39,570 bases of DNA from Euryarchaeota archaeon RBG_13_57_23 (GTDB taxonomy: Archaea; Thermoplasmatota; Thermoplasmata; UBA10834). The position numbers and the translations under genes are program-made. The stretch spans positions 5,130 through 44,699 of the forward strand of contig MGVW01000022.1 of the NCBI GenBank assembly GCA_001800675.1, in the 5' to 3' direction. The first letter of the stretch is position 1, and the number at the start of each line of letters is the position of its first letter. Below, in pieces: positions 22,625 to 30,214 of the stretch. The notes below the pieces were generated by a model. That model did not search any database and was not told where the DNA came from. It saw nothing but the letters and a program-made list of their open reading frames with translations.

Positions 22625-23383
22625 ATGGAAGACATCGTTGTCGTTTTCAAGGAGAAGCCGAATCTCAAAGATCCAGTGTTCGTCGAGGGGCTACCTGGCG
22701 TGGGCAACGTGGGCAAGCTCGCGGCAGAGCACCTAGTGGATCAGTTGAAGGCAGTCAAGTTCGCGGAACTGTTCTCGAAGTTCTTCCCGCCCCAAGTACT
22801 TGTTAACGATTCAGGGATAATCAGGCTTGTCAGCAATGACCTGTACTATGTGAAGCGACCTGACGCCAGTCATGACATAGTGATCATGACCGGGGACTAC
22901 CAGGGACTCACCCCAGACGGGCAGTATGAGCTCTCGGACAAGACGCTGAAGATCATAAAGGAACTCGGCGTGAAGCGGGTCTACACGTTGGGCGGGTATG
23001 GTCTCGGCAAACTGATCGAGAAACCCCGAGTGCTCGGGGCGGCAACGGACCCAGAGCTCGTCGAGGAGATGAAGAAGCACGGCGTGGTATTCTCGAAGGG
23101 AGAGCCAGGCAGCGGCATCGTCGGCGCGAGCGGACTCCTGCTCGGTCTGGGTGGCCTGTACGACATGAGGAGCGTCTGCTTGATGGGAGAGACCTCGGGA
23201 TACTTCGTGGACCCGAAGGGCGCCCAGGCGGTGCTCGAGGTCCTTTCCAAGATACTAGATGTCAAGATCAACTTCGCCGAGCTCGAGGCCAAGGCGGAGC
23301 AGATCGATATGATAACGTCCAAGCTCAGGGAGTCGGAGCCCGCTCCTGAGCCGAAGCGCGAAGACCTGGGCTACATCGGTTGA
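22625..23383 (+). CDS. PAC2-family proteasome assembly chaperone homologue
   Basis: 252 residues. The N-terminal block VEGLPGVGNVGKLAAEHLVDQL and later TLGGYGLG, GASGLLLGLG and CLMGETSGYFVDP are the PAC2 family pattern; the C-terminus adds a charged helix. Archaeal PAC2 relatives (PbaA/PbaB type) aid proteasome assembly or related chaperoning. Last gene of the operon, directly abutting nop10. Confidence 0.92.
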   Translation: MEDIVVVFKEKPNLKDPVFVEGLPGVGNVGKLAAEHLVDQLKAVKFAELFSKFFPPQVLVNDSGIIRLVSNDLYYVKRPDASHDIVIMTGDYQGLTPDGQYELSDKTLKIIKELGVKRVYTLGGYGLGKLIEKPRVLGAATDPELVEEMKKHGVVFSKGEPGSGIVGASGLLLGLGGLYDMRSVCLMGETSGYFVDPKGAQAVLEVLSKILDVKINFAELEAKAEQIDMITSKLRESEPAPEPKREDLGYIG

Positions 23384-23417
23384 GCCAGTATCGCGAGAAC
23401 CCTCAGTGACTCATTTG

Positions 23418-23433
23418 AAAAAATAAAAAAATA
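23418..23433 (-). terminator. T-tract terminator of the RHH gene
   Basis: On the minus strand TATTTTTTTATTTTTT lies 70 bp after the stop at 23503, an oligo-T signal as used by archaeal RNA polymerase. Confidence 0.6.
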
Positions 23434-23502
23434 GGGGGGAGGTAATCCTGATTGATCAGTCGCTGAATAGCGTAGTTAGAGTGCATCCCATCCCGTTTCT
23501 GA

Positions 23503-23739
23503 CTACTTCTTCAGGTACTTCTCTTCGTATTGTTTGATTGACGCCAAACTCTGTTCGGCGTGTTCGAACTTCCTCATTCTGTCGACGACGAGCTCGAGTC
23601 GGGCATAGATGAGGTCCCTGATCGAAGCGCGGATCGCCTCGGATCGGGAGGGGAAGTCGTCGATCTCCACGAGGAAGTCAAGTGCCCGCAGGTGCCTCTG
23701 CGGTATGCGGATGGTGATTTTCTCAGTATCTGGCTCCAT
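23503..23739 (-). CDS. ribbon-helix-helix (CopG-type) regulator
   Basis: 78 residues. The strand KITIRIPQ, helix RHLRALDFLVE and helix SRSEAIRASIRDLI make a complete RHH DNA-binding fold, followed by a charged C-terminal helix. The DDFPSRSEAIR segment is close to archaeal RHH regulators of the CdrS kind (cell-division regulators in haloarchaea), a resemblance from memory only. ATG at 23739 starts the conserved part; the frame is open to an ATG at 23766. Two TATA-like boxes (around 23829-23838 and 23842-23852, minus) precede it. Confidence 0.84.
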   Translation of the reverse strand: MEPDTEKITIRIPQRHLRALDFLVEIDDFPSRSEAIRASIRDLIYARLELVVDRMRKFEHAEQSLASIKQYEEKYLKK

Positions 23740-23977
23740 TCGAAATCGCCCCGCTTGCTGGTCCATTCCCCGCGGCGACCACGGCTGCCGTTTGTACCTC
23801 TTTTGCCTTACGGTCGTCCGACAGCCCCTTATATTGATGCTAAATATATAAAACTTAGGTTTTCTTTAGCGGCCCCCTTCGAAAAGCTTCCAGTTTGTCG
23901 TTCCGTGCTATCGAAAAACGCTTTATATGATACTCTTAATAAGGAGCGCGCAACTGTCATTCTTGCAACCAGCGAAT

Positions 23978-24091
23978 CCCGACTTAGCTCAGACTGGTTG
24001 AGAGCGGCTGACTGTAGTGTGGTAATCGGCACGACCGATCACGGTCGCTGAAATCAGCAGGCCCCCGGTTCAAATCCGGGAGTCGGGACCA
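23978..24091 (+). tRNA. tRNA-Tyr (anticodon GTA) with intron
   Basis: Acceptor CCCGACT (23978-23984) pairs with AGTCGGG (24081-24087); the C1-G72 pair is the archaeal tRNA-Tyr identity element. D stem GCTC/GAGC, anticodon stem GCTGA (24007-24011)/TCAGC (24054-24058), anticodon GTA at 24014-24016, T arm CCCGG-TTCAAAT-CCGGG, discriminator A and an encoded CCA (24089-24091). A 35-nt intron (24018-24052) sits after position 37 and folds into ATCGG/CCGAT. The TATA box gctttatatg (23921-23930) is ~50 bp ahead. Confidence 0.94.
24018..24052 (+). other. 35-nt tRNA-Tyr intron
   Basis: Lies between positions 37 and 38 of the tRNA, the canonical archaeal site, and would be cut by the splicing endonuclease at a bulge-helix-bulge. 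Exact ends are set by making a seven-base anticodon loop. Confidence 0.8.
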
Positions 24092-24099
24092 TTCTTTTC

Positions 24100-25434
24100 T
24101 CAAATGGGTTCTGGGATGATCATCCACTTCTCGGGCGCGTCGGGCCTCACGACCTCCTTGTTGCGCTCAAGAAGCGCCAGCTCCTTCTGATCGAACGACT
24201 TGGGGTCGATCGCAATGATCAGTCTGGAGTTGCTCGTCATGGCGCTTTCGGTCCATCTGTCCACCGCCCTGATCACGCGCTGGAAGTCGTTCGTCGTGAC
24301 CAAATACTCCAGGCCGTCGATTAGGACGACCCCATTGTATGATTTCTCCATGAAGTTGGTTAAGAAATCGGTCAGCAGGTTCAGTTTCGCGGGATCCATG
24401 TTGTCCTTTCCCGCCACCGTCGAGAGCCATACGATCGGAGTCGTCTGCAGGTAGTTCTTCGCTCTGACCTCGTTCGGGAACTGTCTAGTCACCACCAATC
24501 CTTGCGGCCTGCTCTTGTACTTCTTGCATTCTCTGCACGGGCAAGGCAGCTTACACTGGGTGCAATCGAGGCTCTCGCACGGGAAGCTGTCATCGTTCTG
24601 GCAGTCCCAGCACCTTCCCTTCAGGATGTCCGCGAACAGCTTGAAGGAGAATTCCGGTTTCTGCTCCTCGACAAGGTAGACATACCTGAGGAACAGCCGG
24701 TAGTTGGATTTCGTGCTCGACACTAACCTCTCGGTAGTCGGGGTGCTCATGGCTATCTGTCCGATGGCGATCGAGTACGCGAACGTGATGCCTGCAAGTC
24801 CGTAGCATGCCGCCACCAAGACATACATTATGTCCTCTGCGAATGCGAGCGCCTCGGTGATGTACAGCACCCAGATGACTCCTCCAGCTGCGATGGTCCA
24901 GATGCCGATCAGGAATATCGTGCCCGAACGTTTGCCCTTCTCATCCACTCTGTGTCTGGAGAGCATTATGAACGCGGTCGTTAGGCACATCATCAGAGCG
25001 GCGACCGATATCACGGAGAGCATGCTCGAGTCGGTCAGCTCTGGTATCGGGCGGTTCACATAATCGATACTCGCGGTGATTCCTAAACCCACTGATGCGA
25101 TGATCGTCACGACCATGGCAAGACCTAGGCCGTTCAGAGGTTTGAACGAGACCCTCCTCTTGTATGGAAACACGATCGAAAGCTGCCAGATGAAGGTGTA
25201 CCCGAGCAGAGTCGATGTGACGAACCCCTTCGCGATGGCATTGCCCAAGTCGGCCTCGTTCCTATCAGTGGATGGATAGAGGGCGCCTGACAGTATCGAG
25301 ACAGTCAGAGAAGCCATCGCAAGGAAGAAGAGCCACGAGGCAATCGAATTCGGAGCTTTGCTCCTGGCGATGACTCCGGCGCCCAGACAGATGGCACCAG
25401 CCGCTACCGAAGCCGCAATAGCTAGGTCCGCCAC
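24100..25434 (-). CDS. seven-helix membrane protein with Cys cluster and DUF835 domain
   Basis: 444 residues, probably a signalling receptor. Seven hydrophobic helices fill residues 5-226 (about 5-24, 32-53, 71-90, 103-122, 138-158, 171-192, 202-226). A cytoplasmic linker has eight Cys in 29 residues (275, 278, 286, 291, 294, 298, 300, 303), enough for two zinc or one cluster site. The last ~130 residues are a DUF835 domain: PIVWLSTVAG, then DPAKLNLLTDF, the strand NGVVLIDGLEYLVTTNDF and LIIAIDPKSFDQKELALLER. DUF835 is common in archaeal signal proteins and has a RecA-like outline, function unknown. A CheY-like gene lies 73 bp upstream on the same strand. No histidine-kinase motif is present. 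Confidence 0.85.
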   Translation of the reverse strand: MADLAIAASVAAGAICLGAGVIARSKAPNSIASWLFFLAMASLTVSILSGALYPSTDRNEADLGNAIAKGFVTSTLLGYTFIWQLSIVFPYKRRVSFKPLNGLGLAMVVTIIASVGLGITASIDYVNRPIPELTDSSMLSVISVAALMMCLTTAFIMLSRHRVDEKGKRSGTIFLIGIWTIAAGGVIWVLYITEALAFAEDIMYVLVAACYGLAGITFAYSIAIGQIAMSTPTTERLVSSTKSNYRLFLRYVYLVEEQKPEFSFKLFADILKGRCWDCQNDDSFPCESLDCTQCKLPCPCRECKKYKSRPQGLVVTRQFPNEVRAKNYLQTTPIVWLSTVAGKDNMDPAKLNLLTDFLTNFMEKSYNGVVLIDGLEYLVTTNDFQRVIRAVDRWTESAMTSNSRLIIAIDPKSFDQKELALLERNKEVVRPDAPEKWMIIPEPI

Positions 25435-25507
25435 TTGGTCATCTCCGGTTCATGCGCACGCTGGTTGCAATGTGGATGAAATCAAGCTAGGATAAGTCCG
25501 ACCGAGA

Positions 25508-25873
25508 TCACGAGGCAGTCGTCGCAGCCCTGACGGCCTCGAGAAGCCTCTCCACCTGGAACGGCTTTGCGACGAAATCCACCGCCCCGGCCCTCATCGC
25601 TTCCTTTCTGAGCGCCTCTTTGACCAGGGCGCTGACCACTATGATCTTCGCCCTCGGGTCGATCTCGATGATTTTCATGATGGCAGAAAGGCCGTCCATC
25701 CCTGGCATCAGGATGTCCATGAGGACAACGTCCGGCTTGAGCGCCTTGAATTTCTCAATGGCCTCGAGACCATTCGCAGCCTCACCGGCTATCTCGTGGT
25801 CGTGGGATTCGAGTATGTCTCTGATCATCTCCCTTATAAAGGGCGCATCTTCGACTATGAGGACTTTTGACAT
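25508..25873 (-). CDS. CheY-like response regulator, receiver domain only
   Basis: 121 residues. The receiver fold is complete: VLIVEDAPFIRE (acidic pocket), the phospho-acceptor Asp in DVVLMDILMPGMDG, a Ser/Ala switch strand IIVVSAL and the Lys in FVAKPF. No output domain, so it acts by contact, perhaps with the seven-helix DUF835 protein downstream. ATG at 25873; the frame also has an ATG at 25882. TATA box acttatatatg (25921-25931, minus) gives a short leader with GGTTGGA. Confidence 0.93.
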   Translation of the reverse strand: MSKVLIVEDAPFIREMIRDILESHDHEIAGEAANGLEAIEKFKALKPDVVLMDILMPGMDGLSAIMKIIEIDPRAKIIVVSALVKEALRKEAMRAGAVDFVAKPFQVERLLEAVRAATTAS

Positions 25874-25961
25874 CGATTCCAACCCGATTTTTCACTGCTG
25901 TTGGTAAAGACGAACTCAATCATATATAAGTTGGCTAGCGTGATTATCGAATGCGATAACG

Positions 25962-25977
25962 TGAGCGAAATCGCTCA
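25962..25977. promoter_or_regulatory. palindrome upstream of the CheY-like gene
   Basis: TGAGCG-AAAT-CGCTCA is a perfect inverted repeat, itself inside a wider CGTGAG...CTCACG pair (25960-25986), about 30 bp upstream of the TATA box of the CheY-like gene. Confidence 0.45.
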
Positions 25978-26059
25978 TGAACTCACGCAAATCCTGCCTT
26001 CTCATCGGTACAGCCGACTTCGTTGCCGATGCGTGCAGCCAATGTAGATGATTGCTCGT

Positions 26060-26180
26060 ACTGAATGCCGTAGGCATTCTCGTCTGACGATTTCAGATGC
26101 AAGAATCTGCCATACCAGCAACTCACAAGAAATAAATAGCACCAAGTGCATATGTGCTTCCGTCCGACACTCGTCGGACC
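26060..26180 (+). promoter_or_regulatory. promoter and serial hairpins ahead of the 26187 gene
   Basis: Four inverted repeats lie in 120 bp: GAATGCC-GTA-GGCATTC (26063-26079), TCGT-CTG-ACGA (26080-26090), CAGAT/ATCTG (26094-26109) and GTCCGAC-ACTC-GTCGGAC (26162-26179). A TATA box aataaatagc (26132-26141) sits between the third and fourth, so the last hairpin would be at the very 5' end of the mRNA, ending 8 bases before the ATG. 25983-26059 holds nothing recognised. Confidence 0.5.
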
Positions 26181-26186
26181 GAAGGG

Positions 26187-27404
26187 ATGGGCATGGTATT
26201 CGGCTTCAGCAGAAAGGATGCTCGCGAAAACGAAGACCCCAGGAGTCAGAAGAGGGTTCCATACAGATTGGCGTCCTATGAACACGATGTCGAGGGCAAG
26301 CGATTCAAGGCAAGCAACGTCGTATATAGTTTCTGGAGCGCCTCCAAGTACGTCCTTGTTCTCTCGCTGATGCTGTGGTGGCTGCCCATGTTCGGGCAGA
26401 TGATCGCAGGGTACGTTGGTGGGCGCAGAGCGGGTGGCCCTTGGAAGGGTGTTGTGGCCTCCATCATTCCGGTTGTCGCAATCTGGGGTGTCATGACGGG
26501 CTTCGAAACGGGTTTGCTTCCTTCGCACATGTTCGGGGTCGCGATCGCCCCTGCCGCCATCGGTGCTGCTATCAATTCCGATATCCCCTTGCTCGCTCCA
26601 TATTTCCAATTCTCATCTGAGTACGTCGGTGGGTTCGTCGAGGGTCTCGCTGGCGCGAGCCCCTACGGTATCAACTACTACGTGCTGACTGTCGCATTCG
26701 CGTATGTCGGCGGCGTTCTAGCCGCGCAGAACAGACGCGAAATCGAGTTCACATCGGGCGCCGTGATGAACACGACCACGGTCCTCGTGCACGATCCTTC
26801 GGGATATCAGCAGGGCGTGGTTGAGCAGGGAGCCCCGCACGGACTGCTCAGCGGAGTCGGAGCGTTCTTCCATCTACCAGGCGGTCATGGCGACAGACAC
26901 TCGGGAACAGCTGCACGGTACTCCGCCCACAGACACAGCAGCCCATGGGGACGCGCGGCGGAGATGCACTACGAGGACGTCGACTACGGTCCGCGCGACC
27001 CTTACATGCTTCCCCCGGGTGATTTCGATGACAGCCGATCGGGCGGAATGATGTCATCTCGCCCGACGCGCGTGCGCAAGCAGAAGAGGAGGGGCGCGCA
27101 GAACTTCAGCTCGAAGCCTCGGTTCAACTACCAGCAGTACTCCTACTCCCAGAGACAGGATCCAGGATACAAGGGCGGCATCATCCGCAGGAACAAGGGA
27201 CCCAGCAGGTTCACCGTATCACCTGATGCGCACTCGATAAAGCGCGCGCAGAAAATCATCGACAATGAGTGGCGCGGAGGGCACAAGAGTCACGGCCCGT
27301 CGAGGTTCGCCGAGGATTTCGATGATGCGGAAGAATCAGAATCCGTTGCGGTCGAAGCGCCGAGAAGGAAGGAGCCGCACAACGGCCAGTGGGACTCGAT
27401 CTGA
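26187..27404 (+). CDS. membrane protein with long basic, Arg/Gly/Tyr-rich cytoplasmic tail
   Basis: About 405 residues, family not recognised. A charged start (ENEDPRSQKRVPYRL) is followed by hydrophobic segments between residues ~45 and 215 with GYVGGRRAGGPWKG and AIAPAAIGAAI, reminiscent of small Gly-rich archaeal membrane domains (DUF5518-like, weak). From ~230 the chain is low-complexity: His/Gly/Arg stretches, SSRPTRVRKQKRRG, QQYSYSQRQDPGYKGG, IIRRNKGPSRF and a repeated GPSRF motif, ending acidic. The tail looks disordered and nucleic-acid or polymer binding (inference). The start is ATG 26187 or 26193; CCGAAGGG is the only ribosome site. Confidence 0.72.
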   Translation: MGMVFGFSRKDARENEDPRSQKRVPYRLASYEHDVEGKRFKASNVVYSFWSASKYVLVLSLMLWWLPMFGQMIAGYVGGRRAGGPWKGVVASIIPVVAIWGVMTGFETGLLPSHMFGVAIAPAAIGAAINSDIPLLAPYFQFSSEYVGGFVEGLAGASPYGINYYVLTVAFAYVGGVLAAQNRREIEFTSGAVMNTTTVLVHDPSGYQQGVVEQGAPHGLLSGVGAFFHLPGGHGDRHSGTAARYSAHRHSSPWGRAAEMHYEDVDYGPRDPYMLPPGDFDDSRSGGMMSSRPTRVRKQKRRGAQNFSSKPRFNYQQYSYSQRQDPGYKGGIIRRNKGPSRFTVSPDAHSIKRAQKIIDNEWRGGHKSHGPSRFAEDFDDAEESESVAVEAPRRKEPHNGQWDSI

Positions 27405-27490
27405 GCCTAGTGGATGTCAGACCCGAACCTTTTTATTGTCTGACTGCTTCGCTCGCCTCCAGCACATGGTGGGAGCGGAGCGGTCTACTC

Positions 27491-27790
27491 ATGTTCTGTG
27501 AGAAGTGCAAGAGTCTGCTTTTCCCTCAGGATGGGAAGCTAATCTGTAGGAAGTGTGGAACGGTTCACGAGCCGGCCTCCAAGGCGCAAGTGATCAAGCA
27601 CAAGGGCAAGGACAAAGAGCTGGCCGTGCTCGGGGAGCTGTCCGGCACGCTGCCAACGGCCGATGCGGAGTGCCCCTCCTGTGGCCACAACAAGGCCTAT
27701 TGGGTATTGAGGCAGACCAGAGCGGCCGATGAGCCCGAGACGCGCATATTCAGGTGCGTGAAATGTGGGCACTCGTGGCGCGAGTACTAA
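27491..27790 (+). CDS. tfs: transcription factor S (TFIIS-like cleavage factor)
   Basis: 99 residues. The N-terminal zinc ribbon is CEKCKSLLF...CRKCG and the C-terminal one is CPSCGHNKAYW...CVKCGHSWREY; between them TRAADEPET carries the Asp-Glu pair that activates RNA polymerase cleavage. TFS rescues stalled archaeal RNA polymerase. TATA-like cctttttattg (27427-27437) precedes it. Next to the sliding clamp gene, a frequent archaeal pairing. Confidence 0.96.
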   Translation: MFCEKCKSLLFPQDGKLICRKCGTVHEPASKAQVIKHKGKDKELAVLGELSGTLPTADAECPSCGHNKAYWVLRQTRAADEPETRIFRCVKCGHSWREY

Positions 27791-27856
27791 CGCTGGATGC
27801 ATGCACAGCTTTTTTAAATGCTGAAAGGTTACAGGTAAGGTACGGAAGGGGGGCTA

Positions 27857-28597
27857 ATGTTTCAGGCGAAAGCCAGAGCTGACACCTTGAAAGAAGTTGT
27901 GAACGTCATCTCCACGCTGGTGGACGAGGCGAAATTCACCTTGAACGCCGAGGGCCTGACAATCAGGGCCGTCGATCCCGCGCACATCGCAATGGTCGAC
28001 CTCAAGCTCGGAAAGGAGGCCTTTGAGGAGTTCAAGGCCGATGAGAGTGAGATTGGGCTTGACATAGACAAACTCAACCAGTTCCTGAAACTCGCACGCG
28101 CGGATGACATCGTCGAGATCAAGCACGACGAGGACAAAAGGCGCTTGAACATAGTCGTCGGGGATATCACACGGCGGATGAGCTTGATCGACACGACTGG
28201 GATGAGCGACCCGAAGGTGCCCAGCCTGAACCTGCCAGCGAAGTTGACGGTCAAGGTCGATGACCTGGTCCAGGGCATCAAGGCGAGCGAGACGGTCTCC
28301 GACCACATAGCTCTCGTGGCGAGTCAAGAGAGTTTCGAGATGACCTGCGAGGGCGATCTCGATCAGGTCAGCTGGAAGAAGTCAAAGAAGGACCTCGAGG
28401 AGCTCGACACGCCCAGCAGCGTCAGGAGCCTTTTCCCGCTCGAGTATTTCGCGAACATGCTCAAGGCGGTTTCATCTGGCAGCAGCGTGACCATGTTCCT
28501 GGGCAACGACTATCCGGTCAAGGTCGAGTTCAAGATAGCGGGCGGCAAGGGAGAGGTCAGCTACCTGCTGGCACCGAGGATCGAGAGCGGTGACTGA
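27857..28597 (+). CDS. pcn: PCNA, DNA polymerase sliding clamp
   Basis: 246 residues, the normal length. Opens FQAKARADTLKEVVNVI, with AEGLTIRAVDPAHIAMVDL in the first domain, a short interdomain linker and the C-terminal YFANMLKA ... VTMFLGNDYPVKVEF ... GEVSYLLAPRIE. PCNA trimers tether polymerases, FEN1 and ligase. The TATA-like ttttttaaatg (27811-27821) is ~40 bp ahead; AAGGGGGG is the ribosome site. Confidence 0.97.
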   Translation: MFQAKARADTLKEVVNVISTLVDEAKFTLNAEGLTIRAVDPAHIAMVDLKLGKEAFEEFKADESEIGLDIDKLNQFLKLARADDIVEIKHDEDKRRLNIVVGDITRRMSLIDTTGMSDPKVPSLNLPAKLTVKVDDLVQGIKASETVSDHIALVASQESFEMTCEGDLDQVSWKKSKKDLEELDTPSSVRSLFPLEYFANMLKAVSSGSSVTMFLGNDYPVKVEFKIAGGKGEVSYLLAPRIESGD

Positions 28598-28669
28598 GCA
28601 GATGCCAAAACCCTGTAAACCATTTTCTTCTTCTTGCGTTCAAGGCTGAGGGCAACCAGTGTGAGTTCC

Positions 28670-29296
28670 ATGCGGAGGATAAGGATAGGGGTCTTGGCCT
28701 CGGGTGGTGGGACCAATCTGCAGGCGATAATCGACGCCTGCGACCGCGGGGAGATCGACGGGGACGTCGTTGTTGTCATCTCGAATGTGCCCGAAGCTTT
28801 CGCCCTTGAACGCGCCCGGAAGCACAGGATCGCAGCGTTCGCGTTCCCACATAAGGGCATTTTGAGAGAGCAGCACGAGCAGGAGATCATTGACTGTCTA
28901 GAGCAGCACAAGGTCGACCTCGTCTGCCTTGCAGGGTACCTGCGCATGATGACTCCTCTGATCATCAGAAAGTACGCGGGCAGGATGATGAACACGCACC
29001 CGGCGCTGCTCCCATCTTTTGGAGGATCTGGCATGCACGGGCTCAATGTCCACCAGGCTGTCATCTCTTACGGATGCAAGGTCTCTGGTTGCACCATACA
29101 TTTCGTGACCGAGGAGGTCGACGGAGGCCAGATAATCCTTCAGAAGTCCGTGCCTGTGCTGGAGGACGACACGCCTGAGACCCTCCAAGAGCGAGTGCTC
29201 AAGGAGGAGCACAAGCTGTTCCCGCGGGCGATCGAGCTCTTCGCCAGAGGTAAGCTGAAGGTCGAGGGCCGCAGGTGCAGGATACTGGAGACATGA
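28670..29296 (+). CDS. purN: phosphoribosylglycinamide formyltransferase
   Basis: Third step of purine synthesis, moving formyl from formyl-tetrahydrofolate to GAR. 208 residues: GVLASGGGTNLQAIID (phosphate loop), VVVISNVPEAFALERA, LAGYLRMM, MNTHPALLPSFGGSGMHG (catalytic Asn and His) and HFVTEEVDGGQII (catalytic Asp). ATG 28670 starts at the first strand; in-frame GTG 28661 is possible. No other pur gene is adjacent. Confidence 0.94.
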   Translation: MRRIRIGVLASGGGTNLQAIIDACDRGEIDGDVVVVISNVPEAFALERARKHRIAAFAFPHKGILREQHEQEIIDCLEQHKVDLVCLAGYLRMMTPLIIRKYAGRMMNTHPALLPSFGGSGMHGLNVHQAVISYGCKVSGCTIHFVTEEVDGGQIILQKSVPVLEDDTPETLQERVLKEEHKLFPRAIELFARGKLKVEGRRCRILET

Positions 29297-29374
29297 GCGG
29301 CTTGAGCGCGCGAATACTTTAAGGCAGGCACACGGGATATCCCGAATGCAGACAACTGAACCAGGGGGGCGGAC

Positions 29375-30214
29375 TTGGAAGTCTACGATGGCGAGTTCGT
29401 TGCAGAACTCGAGGCGATTGCCAAGCGCATCAGGCGTCACTGCATCAAGATGATCTACGAGGCGGGGTCCGGTCACCCCGGAGGCTCGTTGTCCGCTGCG
29501 GACATCCTCGCAGCTCTATATTTTCATATAATGCGTCACGACCCGAAGCGTCCGGATTGGCCGGATCGCGACAGGTTCGTCATGAGCAAGGGCCATGCGG
29601 CCCCGGCGCTGTACGCAGTTCTGGCAGAGGCAGGGTACTTCCCCTTGGAGGAACTGAGCTCGCTGAGGAAGCTTGGGAGCAGGCTCCAGGGACATCCGTG
29701 CATGCGGAAGACCCCTGGCGTCGAGATGTCCACTGGTTCGCTCGGGCACGGGCTCGCAGCTGGAAACGGGATGGCCCTTGCTGCGAAGCTGGATCGCAAG
29801 CTGTACAGGATCTATGTGCTCTGCGGAGACGGCGAGATGGACGTCGGCGAGACCTGGGAGGCTGCGATGTTGGCAGCGCACTACAAGCTGGACAACGTCA
29901 CGGTCTACGTCGACAGGAACAAGCTGCAGCTGGATGGCCCAACGGAGAACATCATGTCCTTGGAGCCGCTCTCCGACAAGTGGAAGGCGTTTGGATGGCA
30001 CGTGATCGAGATCAACGGCCACAACATGAAGGAGATAATCCATGCGACCAACGAGGCTAGAGGGGTCAAGGGGAGGCCCACGGTCATCATAGCGCACACG
30101 ATTAAGGGAAAGGGCGTCAGCTACATGGAGGGCGCGCTTCACTTCCACGGCAAGGCCCCGACCAAACAGGAGTACGAGATTGCAATGAAGGAGCTCGGGG
30201 GTGACAAGCCGTGA
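29375..30214 (+). CDS. tktA: transketolase, N-terminal half
   Basis: 279 residues forming the thiamine diphosphate-binding half of a split transketolase: GSGHPGGSLSAADIL, SKGHAAPALYA, GSLGHGLAAGNG, GDGEMDVGETWEA (metal/diphosphate motif) and AHTIKGKGVSYME. The start is TTG at 29375, six bases after a GGGGGGC stretch. Split transketolases are usual in archaea. The stop overlaps the GTG of the C-terminal half by 4 bp. Confidence 0.95.
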   Translation: MEVYDGEFVAELEAIAKRIRRHCIKMIYEAGSGHPGGSLSAADILAALYFHIMRHDPKRPDWPDRDRFVMSKGHAAPALYAVLAEAGYFPLEELSSLRKLGSRLQGHPCMRKTPGVEMSTGSLGHGLAAGNGMALAAKLDRKLYRIYVLCGDGEMDVGETWEAAMLAAHYKLDNVTVYVDRNKLQLDGPTENIMSLEPLSDKWKAFGWHVIEINGHNMKEIIHATNEARGVKGRPTVIIAHTIKGKGVSYMEGALHFHGKAPTKQEYEIAMKELGGDKP

